DNA of 59,093 bases from Lingula anatina (Eukaryota; Brachiopoda; Lingulata; Lingulida; Lingulidae), in the NCBI RefSeq assembly GCF_001039355.2, contig NW_019774914.1, forward strand, positions 337,999-397,091. The letters run 5' to 3'. Under the pieces are notes generated by a model. That model saw only the letters and a program-made list of their open reading frames with translations, made no database searches and was not told where the DNA came from. This document shows positions 11,150 through 23,600 of the stretch, in pieces (the stretch's first letter is position 1; each line of letters starts with the position of its first letter). Position numbers and translations under genes: made by a program.

Positions 11150-12174
11150 AGCCTGTCAACAGAATAACACATGTTCCTATCTTATTTCTTTATTTATAAT
11201 AATCATTTTTTTGTAATTTATGATTCAGAACTTATTCGTGTCAAACAAACAGTTTGTTATCGCCACTACTTCCCTCTTGATTACTTTATATATATGTACA
11301 TGCAACTGAATGAAAGTTTATATCTCTAGATAAACATGTAGTTGGTAAAAATCATTTTATTTGGTCGCTTTATATTTCATAAATCAGATTTTTTTCTCTT
11401 TTTGTCATAGGCGATCTTGCCTGAAAATCTGCTTTATTTAAAAAGTGGGGTACTGCATTTGCATGTTGATGAAACTTGGCCCAAAAGAGCAACCCAGGCA
11501 GTACTACTAAATCAAGGTTCGGAAAAAGACGTCCTTTTAGCAGCACGATAGTACCGCTGCTTCTGTAAATTCTGCCTCGGCAATTTTATAATAATACTCA
11601 CCTTTTTTTTAGACGTGTCTTTCCGTATTTTTACTGTAAAACTATGATCTTGAATCCTTTCTAAGTCTCTCAAAGCTTCAGGTTATCTGCCAAGCAAGCA
11701 CAAACGCAAGTAAAACCGATGAATAATCCTTCCAACTTATGACTTCCTCTTTCTATGAACACATGTCATGTGGATTTTTATCATGTTTCATGATATACTC
11801 CGTATATAAGAAAAGAAAAGTCATCCTGAATGGCTCAAGTCGTCTGGCGGCGAAGTCCAAAATGTTTCCGAAATTGTGCTAAAGTTGATTAAAGCATGAA
11901 ACTTTCCATAATGAAAAATCATAGGATGTTTGTCAATTTTGGATAGGGAGGCAACAACAAAATTTACTGGCACTCAGTTGAGCAGTTTTTTATAAATTAT
12001 GATGACTCAGCGTTTTTATGCGCACAAAAATCTCACCAAAGCAAGAACTTACACATCCGTGAGAGCAATGACTGATTATTCCAGACATGTCGATTTTGCT
12101 AGTCTTCTTCACTGTCTGCTACCAGTGTACGTTTTGACGGCCATTTTGATATTTCAAACGCGTATAATCATCAG

Positions 12175-12235
12175 GTGAGCTAACAAGCAGAGTGAAGACA
12201 TTAGAAGATTTAAAAAATGACATTTTTTTGTGATA
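12175..12235 (+). pseudogene. Relic of TRAF7-like coiled-coil exon
   Basis: From gagctaacaag to ttagaagat (12177-12209) only two bases differ from exon 5 of the TRAF7-like gene (gagctaacaagtagagtgaa onward at about 20030). Similarity fades after that. It is followed at about 12245 by the repeat that lies in intron 6 of the intact gene. Confidence 0.7.
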
Positions 12236-12244
12236 TACAGTAGT

Positions 12245-12615
12245 TTTTGGTAACAGTTCTATCAGTCTGTATAAAAGCCTGTTTATATTGGGTCACTGAG
12301 CCAGTTTTAATGCATTTTTATGATGCTTTGCTGCAATGAAGCATGTGAGCATAACTGGTTATACTACCATGACTGAAGCAAATTGACCATTTATAGATAC
12401 AAATAGTGATTTTGTTAGGTGAGACAGCCAAATGAGTGCACCCTTATTTCTGTATTGGTGTGTTTACGATGAATCTGTTGTACTACCTAGTGTGCACCAA
12501 ATTCACGGGGGCGCTTGTTGAATGCAGTCATGTTAACAGGCTTACACGCCTCCTCTTGTTTCCAACGTATTCGTATGATCACCGGATTTTCTGTATTGTA
12601 CTAAACAGGAGGATG
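12245..12615 (+). repeat. Dispersed repeat shared with TRAF7-like introns
   Basis: Second spacer copy of the repeat described at 4385-4755, with the same order of blocks. Confidence 0.65.
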
Positions 12616-12658
12616 TCTGTTATTTTCGATAAAATATTAGGTGTACGTTTGTTTTCCT

Positions 12659-12718
12659 ATATGGTATGATCGACACGGTCAACCCTCCACAAATAAGTAG
12701 TGGGCCTTTCTTGTTTCA
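12659..12718 (-). pseudogene. Relic of ML-gene last exon
   Basis: Counterpart of the relic at 4799-4858. A two-base insertion (ctatatgg instead of ctatgg) removes the stop codon and further changes have accumulated, so it is more decayed. Confidence 0.6.
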
Positions 12719-13486
12719 TTGTGAAATTAACCTATCGAATTAAAATATATGTGACTTTGACCTTTTTCATATTTTCCTGACACTGAAACAGTCTCTACAC
12801 ACGTTGACTCATAAACAAATTTAACTTTCACTCAGTCACTCCCTATTCATTTACCAGTACTTATTTGATTTACCTGCAATTAGTGAAAGTTTGTCACAAA
12901 CTTTACAACAGTACTGAATAACAGTCGATCTACAAAGAAATGACATTCATTAAACCTAAAAAAAACCAAAGTATCCCGTTTTCGAAAATATTTGTAAGGC
13001 TTCTAAGGTTACACAAGTAGGCGGTTGATATTTGTATGTTTATCATAAATGATTTGATGCAGTTCATGGACAGAAAAAAGTTAGAAAAACACTTGAATAA
13101 GGATACGTAGAAGGCAGCCGGAATTAACACATACAACTTTTTGAGTGATGTTTTTATTACATATATAACAAACTTAACATCATTTCAAGCAGTGGATACG
13201 AGTAAGATTTCAAACACAGACATTCAGATTCTGACAGTCAGTGTCTCTTTTTATCAGCACACTAGTATCGTTCACAAAATATAAATATGACACGGCAAAA
13301 AAGGGAATCTCATGATCTTTTATAATTATATTCTGGCTGGAGGAGAAGCAAAATACTACCAGTGGACTGATATACGGGGTGATTTTAAACAATTTTTAAA
13401 ATCTTGATAATTCATTGATAGCGTGAATTATCTTAGCATGCAGAAAGTACTCAGGAATAATGAAATATGTACACATGTACATTGTG

Positions 13487-15931
13487 CTATGGTATGATCG
13501 ACACATTCGCCTCTGCGCAAATAAATAGTTGGCCTCTCTCGTTCCAGAATTGAGCACGAACAAAGTAATCGCCCTGAAAAAAAAAAAGAGCGTAACGTTA
13601 AAGACATTCTTATTGTGACGAAGATGTTGTCTTCATCTTTTGTTGATGCGCGAGGTAGTAAATATACTCTTCCAGATTATTTATTAAATACTTCCCAGTT
13701 GGTACCCGGGCCGCTTAATTTCCATTTCTATCTTTACCTCCTCTATGGACCTTCTCTCGTTTACATTACACGCAGTTTTGTAAGTATCATAAGAGCATGT
13801 AAATCAACTCAGTAACTCTACAAAACACTTTCCGCTCCTTATTCACTCATGGCTGTCGATTACTAACATGACACTGTGCCGCCTCCCTCATTTTTATCAC
13901 CCCATTACGGTTATTTCTAAATGCATTTATATTGCTGAAACATGTTTTGAAATAAAACCTTCCTGGACAAAATTAAAATTTGCTGCTTTTCATTCACAAC
14001 ACATGTACCTGGTATGAAGCGTAGGCTACTTGCGATCTAACGCTGTGCTGACAACGGGCACAATTGATAATCAAAACCCAAATTCTATATGATTACCGAA
14101 AAACGTTCATTGCAAAAGGAACAAAACCAAATGAATGCATTGTGTCTAGAAATTACATGCACAATGATAAATTGACAGACGGATAGGCTTAGATAGATAG
14201 AAAGATGACATTTTCATATCAACGTCACTGTGGCAAGTTAACTTACCAGGGGAACTCCAAAGGAAGCCAAATTGGCAATCACCCAAGAGGTTTCATCATA
14301 CGTTCCTGGAAATAGAAATGGTAAAAGTCAGAAAACAGTCGGCTCCGCATAACCCTGATACTTTTAAGCCAGATAATTGGTTCTTATTACCCAAAGATTC
14401 GACTTTGGTAGAGCAACCACTAATTTAGCCAAATAAAACTCAATCCATAGGATTTGTTCAAGACAATTAAGATCACTCAGGTCAGACCAACGCACAGGAA
14501 ATGTAGGCTGCTAGTATATCTCCTCTGAAAATCCATATCAAATCACCGTAAAGATCTTTGAGAAATAAATAAGTTATCATAACGTTGCATCTATGAAGAT
14601 CGACTAAAACGATGTAATATCCTATCAAACTTTATAACGTGATGCATCATTATGAAAATTTATTTATTAGTTTATCTACGCAAAACGTTAGCAAACTTAA
14701 AAAAAAACATAATGCACCATGACTTACTGCCTGCCTGCAAAGGACAAAATTTAGCAAGAGACGGTTTGAGAGAATTGCAGTTGGCTCTGTCCTCGTAACC
14801 AATCATAGGATACTTTGTTTTTGGTAAATAAATGTCGAGGCTATAACGACCAGCTGATAAGCCAATATCTGAAACAGAGAAATAATAGGAGATATACAAT
14901 TACGGCCTATTATTTTGAGTTGCACAGAAAGTTCAAGTTGGTTGACTTTTTCTAAATCAGAACGTTGTTGATGATTGGATTAACAAAGACGCGCGCGCGC
15001 GTGCGCGCGCGCGCGTCTGTCTGTCTGTTTACGTTTTCTGTGTGAATGCAAAATAAGAATGTGTAAAATGTGTTATTAAGTTGCTATATGACCCCATGTC
15101 CATAAACACACCATCAGTCTGCGTGGATCTACCCAACTCTGCGGGAACTGAGTGGCACGCCTCCTATTGTTTCCTGCGTATTCGTATAATCACCAGCGTT
15201 TTCTGTATTCTACAGAACGCCAGGAGAAGACGTGTAAATCTCTCCAACTGTTTGCATTCAGCGAGAGTCCTCGCGGAGTTGGGCCGATCCACGTAAACCG
15301 ATGGTGTCGATGGGAATTGGGCCTATGTGTGCGTCCGGAAAATATCCGAACATTACATTCACGCACTTTGCGTTACACTAAGGCAACACGCACTCGCTTA
15401 CTTTTAGCCTTTGTCACATAATACCTCCTCTCTCACACCCCCACCCTCCCTCTCTCCCTCCTGCATTTCAATTCCTCGCCACTCACCTGGCGTGATAGTC
15501 ATGTGGAACGTTACGTTGTCACCATCACGCACTCTAGTGGGAGAAAACCATGCAGAAAATTTCTGGCCTGAAAAAAAAAGAAAAAGAAAAGCTTCCGCAA
15601 TCTACCTACAAATAAGGATTCGCTAGTAAAACGATTATCTAACATTTCTTCCTGGTGCCGTAAAATTTAATGCGCATTTCGTCAATTTTCAGGTCACGAG
15701 TGGTCCACAGTTTCTAACCCCAACCCCAATAAGATTGTATATAATAATGATTTTAGTAGAAATTGAAGAAGCTAAAATATTTCATTCATTACCTCCACAA
15801 CTTGTTACAACTCCCCTGTCGCCAGTTCCAGTTTTGCTGGGCTCAAATCGCCGGGATTCTCCCGCGGCTGCAGCCACTAAGCACAACCCCACCACAGCAA
15901 AGCTCAACATGATCAGCCCTTTGGTGTTCAT
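13487..15931 (-). CDS. Secreted ML-domain lipid-binding protein, copy D
   Basis: Five minus-strand exons: 15931-15793, 15567-15487, 14868-14728, 14305-14247, 13573-13487; 168 residues; all borders GT..AG. Closest to copy B (exon 3 PKTKYPMIGYEDRANCNS, final exon LFICAEANVSIIP). Exon 4 ends AFGVPL-like (ASFGVPL) instead of ASYGIST, a small local change at the exon 4 donor. Signal peptide, the four cysteines and the NVTF sequon are kept, so the gene appears functional. Upstream flank carries CT/TA microsatellites and then an assembly gap. Confidence 0.82.
14990..15016. repeat. (GC)n alternating tract in ML intron 2
   Basis: gcgcgcgc with one interrupting t. Alternating purine-pyrimidine DNA that can adopt Z form. 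The same spot holds (GT)n in copy C (about 10003-10035), a short gcgcgcg in copy B (about 7115) and gtgtgtgtg in copy A (about 2237). Confidence 0.9.
15105..15309. repeat. Inverted-repeat MITE in ML intron 2 (copy D)
   Basis: Same element as at 7208-7411, with matching ends (caccatcagtctgcgtggat, and its near complement on the right). Confidence 0.65.
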
Positions 15932-16074
15932 TGCCTGTCAACAGAATAATACACACGTTCCTATTTTATTTATTTTTCTACAATTTATTATATACTCCAA
16001 ACTTATTCATGTCACATAAATACCAGCACTGCCATGGCCAGGTGTTAACCCCCCCCCTTTATTTGTCCGCTGTC

Positions 16075-16166
<92 letters not shown>

Positions 16167-16579
16167 TGATGAAGACATTGTCACACCTAGCGTATAGTAC
16201 TCACGTATGATAAAAAAACTGTACGTAGACAATTGCAACAGATTCGTTAGACTTACATCGTATACGCAGGCAAACGTTTGTGTGCCATCGCATACCCGGA
16301 TGGAATGTTTTGAACATGTTCAAAAACTATTTCGTACGCTCCTTGTATCTTCGATCGTTTATTGAATACATTAGAAACAGGGTGACTTCATAAGTTCAAA
16401 TTGTGTGTGTACATGTGTAACAGAGGTCACACGTTTTTATGTTAGGTTTGACAGAACCTTGAGCAGGTACATGCAGACCTACATCTAGACCGGGACAGCA
16501 GGTATATGTAGACCTACCCTTTTTTGGAATGCCAGCCATGGGAAACAAACCCGGCCTAGAGCTGCACCAGACGCTACCA
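15932..16579. other. 5' flank of ML copy D
   Basis: No gene seen. (CT)n at about 16076-16135 is fused to (TA)n at about 16136-16164. Homologous to the flank of copy B up to about 16475, after which it differs (16475-16579) and runs into the gap. Confidence 0.6.
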
Positions 16580-16950
16580 NNNNNNNNNNNNNNNNNNNNN
16601 NNNNNNNNNNNNNNNNNNNNNNNNNNNNNNNNNNNNNNNNNNNNNNNNNNNNNNNNNNNNNNNNNNNNNNNNNNNNNNNNNNNNNNNNNNNNNNNNNNNN
16701 NNNNNNNNNNNNNNNNNNNNNNNNNNNNNNNNNNNNNNNNNNNNNNNNNNNNNNNNNNNNNNNNNNNNNNNNNNNNNNNNNNNNNNNNNNNNNNNNNNNN
16801 NNNNNNNNNNNNNNNNNNNNNNNNNNNNNNNNNNNNNNNNNNNNNNNNNNNNNNNNNNNNNNNNNNNNNNNNNNNNNNNNNNNNNNNNNNNNNNNNNNNN
16901 NNNNNNNNNNNNNNNNNNNNNNNNNNNNNNNNNNNNNNNNNNNNNNNNNN
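16580..16950. other. Assembly gap (371 N)
   Basis: Run of undetermined bases. Open frames crossing it have no meaning. Confidence 0.99.
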
Positions 16951-17644
16951 TATGTAGTGTACGTGCGCCCCAAATGTACACACCTAGGTCTTTTGTTTTC
17001 TACTGTTTTTTCTTTTTTGGTAAAATCTGCACAGCTGGCTCTCCATTCTTTGCTATAAAATAAATTAGTTTTATCCTTTACTTTTCCGAAGAGTCTTGAT
17101 TCAAAGCCACCTCGCCGTCTCTCCTCCGTTTATGGTTTTAGTTCCTTCACCATGGATTGTTACCACTGCAGGCAGCCTGTGAACGCTTGTAAAGTTAGTT
17201 ATCTTCTCTCGATCAAATAACCTGCAGTAATTCATCATTTTGCTTGGTTAAATATCAAAGAAAATACAGAAAACGAAAACTGAACTACAGGCATGGCTTG
17301 TTCATGCGCAGCAGGCGATTCCGGTCTCCCTCCAGAATGGCTGCCGTTTGTTTTGATGACGCAGGCTCTAATGGGTCAGTAGCACAGTGCATAAATCTCT
17401 ATAAAGTTGCGAACTTCCTTAAAAAGGGACGGGTAAGTGGTACTATGATGACAATTTTCCCTTCTTCTTCACAGGGAAAGGGGATAAACATGATAAAAAC
17501 TAGAAACTATTGAAGGACTGTTTGTACAAAGTCACACAGGTGAGATAAAAACAACCAGGAAGTGAAAGGCGCAAAGTCTGACCTAGTTTCTCGCCCTACC
17601 ATTGGTCAGCAGTTTGGCAACACCTGCGACCTACTTACGCAGTC
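16951..17644. other. 5' region of TRAF7-like gene 1
   Basis: Upstream of the RING exon. It contains a TATA-like tgctataaaataaa at about 17051-17064 and an ATG in good context at 17152 that starts a 22-codon frame (MDCYHCRQPVNAC...). An AG (ttacgcag, ending about 17642) sits two bases before the RING start codon and could join an upstream 5' exon. Promoter position not established. Confidence 0.4.
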
Positions 17645-20600
17645 ATGGCGGAAGAGAGAACACCAACAAGGTTCACGCAGCCAATTAACTCGCATTTACT
17701 CTGTCCCTTGTGTAAGAAATTGTTTACCGACCCGGTGATTAGTGTCGTGTGCGGGCATACATTTTGTAGGGCGTGTATCTCGGGTCTACAGAGAGGTGAA
17801 ACAGGAGCAAAATGCCCCATTGATGAGAGGACGTTCACCGAGTTAGTGCCGAACAGGTGGGTCAGTATTACATTTACAGTAGTTTCTAGTTAGATCTGCG
17901 CTGTTTTTCTTGAATGGGGTGCCGCTGGTAGATCCGGTAAGGAAAAAAGAGAAGGGGAGAAGGTGAATGGTCCTTTTTTTTTATTTGGGCTTAGGGCTGT
18001 AGCATATTCGATTACTTATTACAAATCATACGTACTGATCGATACATGTACATGTGTATCGGCCTAGTACAGGTGCATGTACATGCACATAAAGTACTTT
18101 ACCTACTAGTAAGTAGCATTGTGTGTATCAGTGGTTTATGATGTAATATAACTTGGTTGCATTTCGTTGTATACAACATTTCCTGTATGTACATAAATTT
18201 GAAAAATGAGTATATTATTTATACTAGTACATGTACAGTACCTGTATCTCATGTATTGCATCAAATTAAAGCACTGCCTGAGATACGTGTATATAAATTT
18301 ATTATCCATACCAGATGCATAAGTACCTCTTTTCATGTTTTCTGATATGTTCTAGTTAACACATTATGCAAATACTTATGTATAGTTCATACATGTATCA
18401 GAGGCTTTGAATAGGAGTGGCAATGGATGAGTCCCCAAGCAATGGATACATATGCATACTTTATTTGTGAGGACACCTGCACTTTCTATGTATCCCTGAA
18501 AGTTATCAATACCCTTTTGTCCCATCCAGGGCTGTCCTTGGCCAAATAGAGGATCTTGAGATCTACTGTCGCCATGGGTTGACTTGGTCTGAAGATGAGC
18601 ATGAATTCGTGCTGGAGCCTTCTGGCTGCCCAGAGAAAATCAATTTAGGTGTGTATGTTATATGTACGTATAAGAAAGGTTTGGCAAGCATTTTTGCCTG
18701 CATCCTTTAACGGTAGCATTGTAAATATGTTGAAAGGTTTTAGTGAGTTATTTTGATCTTAAGTACAAAGAAAATTATTGGTTTCAATAAAGTGATGAAT
18801 TTTGAAATTTAAATCTTATTTGCTGGTTAATTTTAAGTTAAGCTTATACTCTCTACGAACACACACATTTCCCTCTTTGTTTCTTTTCCCTTTTACTCAA
18901 TAAGTAAGTCTTATTTTATGAAATTATTTATGTCACACCTTTCTTTGTTCTAGGTAACAGACTTCACCATGAGGAGAGGTGTCAGTACGCCTGGATCACT
19001 TGCCCTAACAGTGAGGGGAAGTTCTGTGGTAAAATGCGTAGGAAAGAGCTAGAGCACCACTTATTGTCATGCTGCCATCATAAATGTTCACATAAAGATA
19101 AAGGTGGGCTTCATAAAATTTTGTCTACAAAGTGGAAACATTCTTAGCTTGTTGTGAAAAAATCAGTCAATTGTCACTCTTGGTGTCAAGATGTTTGATA
19201 AGGATTTTTATTAAGTGATGATTAAAATGAAGAAATTTTAAGGTATTTCTAAAAAAGGTGGGGGCGAATTTTGAATTTTGATCAATTCTGGCAGTGTAAT
19301 AGAAACATGTCATAAATAAATATGATAGATACCCTATATAGAGATATAATTTATGATTATTGATAAGTTAATTATATTGTTTTTAAAAAGTTCTCTGAGA
19401 AAACAAATGTTAAAGAGTGAACATGATTTTTTCTAGTGTCACAAGCAAAATCTTTTTTGAGTGGTTTTAACTTTTGATGTATATTTCTAGGTTGCAGTTT
19501 TACGGGAACTAAATCCGGTGTCTTGGACCATTTGAAGATTTGTGGCTTTCGTGCTCTACAGGGTCTTCATTCTTATACAAATTCAGCAAAACAGGTGCTT
19601 GAAAATATCAGATTTGATTGTTACAATAGAGGGTTTATTGTGATTTTACAATTGATTGTTTACTTTAAAGGATAGTAGAGACCTCAGAAAGTACTACCGT
19701 TGAATAATAAAACATGACTCTAAATGAATTGCACATGGAGATTTTTACAATTTAAAAAATTTTAATTAAAATAAGTGTTAAACTATTGTCAATTTGGACC
19801 AATTGGAACATGTCAACAATTTATCTAATTAAAATATTCTCTTGGCAGGCTGTTGTTGTGAGCTTCTATAGATATTAACCAATGTATTGTGTTTTGTGTT
19901 TAACTTATTTTATCAATGTTAGTTTTGTTATAATAGTTTATTTTCATTCCTTCATATTTTAATGAATGTAATTTATTTTAGCTTGAAGATTTGAAACAGG
20001 AAAATTTTAAACTGAAGCAATCAGTGAATGAGCTAACAAGTAGAGTGAAGACATTAGAGGATCAAAAATTAACAATGTCTTCACAAATAGAAAATTGTAT
20101 GAGGTAAAGTATCTATAACGAAATTTATAGATCTTTCTATTGAACTTATGTTTATAATTCTGTGATTCATTTGGTACTTTTACAGAGTTCAAAATTGTTA
20201 TTTTGATATCATAAACTCATGCCCATTACAAAAAGGAAAAAATCAGTCCTGCACTTACTGTATGAGATGATCCTTGGTAGACTTTAATCCTACAACTTTT
20301 TTTGGTGAATTTTAAGGACACTTTTTAAGCAGTTCAGGTCGGAATGGGAATAATATTTTTCTCACTTATTGTATTCGGTTTTTGTAAATTTTTATTTGTT
20401 ACTTTTACCATTTTTAGTGTTCTGGCATCCTTACAGCAGAAGTATGACTCCCTCTCAGCAACCAACAATACCAAGAATGATGCCCAGACAAATATGTCCA
20501 ATGTAGAGAAACGGCAGAGTAGGGGTAAGATGTAGGGGTTTTTCTTCAGCATGTTTTCAATTGAAAAAAATATAGCTTTTGTGTTTCATGTGCTTTGATG

Positions 20601-23600
20601 TTACATGTGTTTCATATTTTCATTGGCCACAAGTAACATTATCAACACAGTTGAAGTATTTCATGCAGTGATTTCTGTCAGTCAGAATTCCTAGTTGTCA
20701 AGTAGTTTTTGGTAACAGCTCTATCAATCGGTATGAAAGCTTGTTTATACTGGGCTTCTGAGCCAGTTTTGATGCATTTTAATTATGCCAGCTTTGCTAG
20801 GCTGGCTGAGGCCAGTTGATCCCTGTCTACATGGATAAAATATAGCCATTTTGTTAGGTGAGACAGCCAAGTGATTGTGCCCTTATGTCTGCATTGGTGT
20901 GTTCACAATGAATATATTGTACTAGCCATTGTGCATTAACTCCATGGGGACTCTCACTGAATGCAATCTGATTTACAAATTAAATAGCCTCCTCGTGTTT
21001 CCAGTGTTCTCTCAGCTTTTCTGTATTTTACTTAACTCCACTATTTATCCAAGTTTCTCAGTACTAATCACATCTTATGTTACAGTACGCTCAGACATGA
21101 AGCATATAAAAACTATTTATAACATGTTTAATAACAAGATATATGGTTTGATTTTTACATGCCTGACAACAGAAGTCTGATATTTTTAGGTTCGTATGGG
21201 ATGGCTCGGACCACGTCCACCTCTTCACTGGGGAGTCCTGTGTCCAGTCCCTTGGGCAGTCCCAAGTATGAAAAGTGGGTCATGCCTTTCACTTTCAAGT
21301 GCATGGGGACTTTGAGGTAAAATGCCAGACTGGAAACATTTTTTTCATTTACCAGTCCTCTGAGAAAATATAATTTTAATCTGCACACAAAAAACAGAGG
21401 ATTGTTTGTGTCAAAATATTGTTGTTTTGTGGTAAATAATTTTTAAATATTGATTAGAAAATGTAAAATGAAAAAAAAAAGAGATCCAGAGAAGAATTTT
21501 AGTATCTCCTTAATAGAGGCTACTCAACTGTATGAAGATGGTCTTGACAGACATCAAAATATTGGAGCTGAACAATTTCAGTGTTAGCTGCCGATTAAAG
21601 AAAATCAATTTGCCCTTTAAAAGGTGGTTAACTTTATTTCAGAGGTCACCAGGGGGCGGTACACTGTATGGCACGTTATGGAAACAAGCTGTTCAGCAGT
21701 GGTGCAGACAAACTCCTCAAAGTGTGGAACCTTCATGCACTGGCGAAGGGGTGTATACAGTCTGTGAAAGCTCATATTGATACGGTAAGGATAAGAATGA
21801 GTTAAGTCTGCACAGTTGCAGTCTGTTAGACCTAATACTGATATGGTAAGTTTGAGAAGAATAAAGTAGATATCAATTTCCTTATTATTTTAATGAAAAT
21901 TTATTTATTTCAACACATGTTAGTACGTGCTGTGAACTAGAACAGTGACAAAAAAGTTTTATAATGTTTACAATGACTTGGATATTGTAAATTAATAATC
22001 AACCAGTTTCTAGGATCTAGGCAAAATCTAGCAAACACATTCACATCAGTTTGCTAACTTTTAATTAATTTTTAAACTTTATTTTAATGAATATTAAGCA
22101 CTGCAGCAACATCACACATAATAGATTAAATTTGCATGATTTACTCATATTTTAATGTCTAAATTTGCTTGACACCAAATGAGTAGTTTTTATTCCTTTT
22201 TCTAGGTGCATACTATAGCAGTTGGGGAGGGCTGCTTATACAGTGCAGGAGCAGATTTTACCATCAAGAGGTGGAATATTGAAACTCTTGAAGAACAGCA
22301 AGTAGCACAGGTGTGTCTGTCTGCAAGTGTGTGTGTGTGTGTGTGTGACTGCATGTCTTTTGGAAAGCACGAGAGAGAGAGATAGAGAAGAAAAAGGAGG
22401 GATCTTCTTGAAAGGAATCAACATCTTAAATGTCTGTTGCCAATGGTGAACAGTCACTGAAACAACTTATGTTACTCGATAAAGTGTAAATGTAAATTAT
22501 TTTGTTTGTTGGGTGACCTTATAAAAGACATATATCACTGTGGGGTTCCTTTTTAAATTTATTATAAGATGTGCATGACTTCAATCCATGGTGATGGTAA
22601 TGTATTGAGTATGTGCCAAATGGTCATTTTAATTTAATTTATAAAATGCCCATTTGATGACTCTCTGCATGTATGCACAATACATAATACTAATACAGTA
22701 CATATTAAGTTACTTTCACAAAATGTGTTACATACCAGCATCTTAGTTACTACATATATTTATCATTTTCATGCTTTGTTGTTTTTAGAGTGCTCATGAA
22801 AATGTGATATGTGCCATGGTTTGCTGTGGGGAGTATCTGTTCACATCTTCCTATGCCACAATCAAGGTAGGTATGGAAACTGTAACATTGTTGAGAAGAA
22901 TGCTACACTGATCTCATGAGAACCTCACTTGATTTAGAATTGTCCAGTTTTTATAAATAAAGTTATGAAGGTTTTAGTTGCTGTTCAGTGTTCATAAACA
23001 AACAATATTAAATGTTGTATACAAGTACTGTACATCGAGATGCAGCAAGTTGTATCTTTTTTTGAGATGCAAAAATGCATTGACTGGGTTTTCACTCTTT
23101 ATAAACAAAAAAATATTAAATGGTGATTTATGAGTACTGTATGTTTAGATCCAGTATATTGTATCTTCTTTTTAAGCTGCAAAAACATGAAATCACCATA
23201 CTAAATTCCATTATTCAGTTTTAGAGATTCTAATTAAATGCAAACAATTAGAAAATGGACATAAAATTCTTTGGTTTCAGCAATTTGGAATGAGATTTTT
23301 CATGACATGTCTTAGAGTTATATTATAGTACAACCTAATGTTCTCCTGTTTCAGGTTTGGGATGCCACATCTCTGAGTCCCTTACACTCCATAGATGGTT
23401 TATATCACTGGGTTAGAGCACTGGCCCTGTCACAGTCCAAGGTAACAATCAACTTAGTTTAAGGACCTTCCTCATATGTGGGAGTTTCAGGGGCAGATCC
23501 AGAGAAATTTTCTGACAGTCTTCCAAATTATCTAAGTATGTGATCCATCCTCCAATTTTGACCTCCTTTCAACAGAAAGTAGACTATGTGGCTACTGTCA

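Larger units (their letters stand above)
11150..13486. other. Spacer between ML copies C and D, with gene relics
   Basis: Counterpart of 3303-5618, nearly identical over most of its length. It holds the better preserved TRAF7-like relic, the shared repeat, a mutated ML exon 5 relic, and the 3' flank of copy D (AATAAA candidate on the minus strand at 13153-13158). No intact gene. Confidence 0.6.

Noticed and set aside
16396-16983. Long frames across the N run
   Set aside because: Consist mainly of undetermined bases.
18136-18345. Paired frames on both strands, repeated at 27845-28054
   Set aside because: Intron 1 of the TRAF7-like gene; duplicated with it, no domain, no splice signals of their own.
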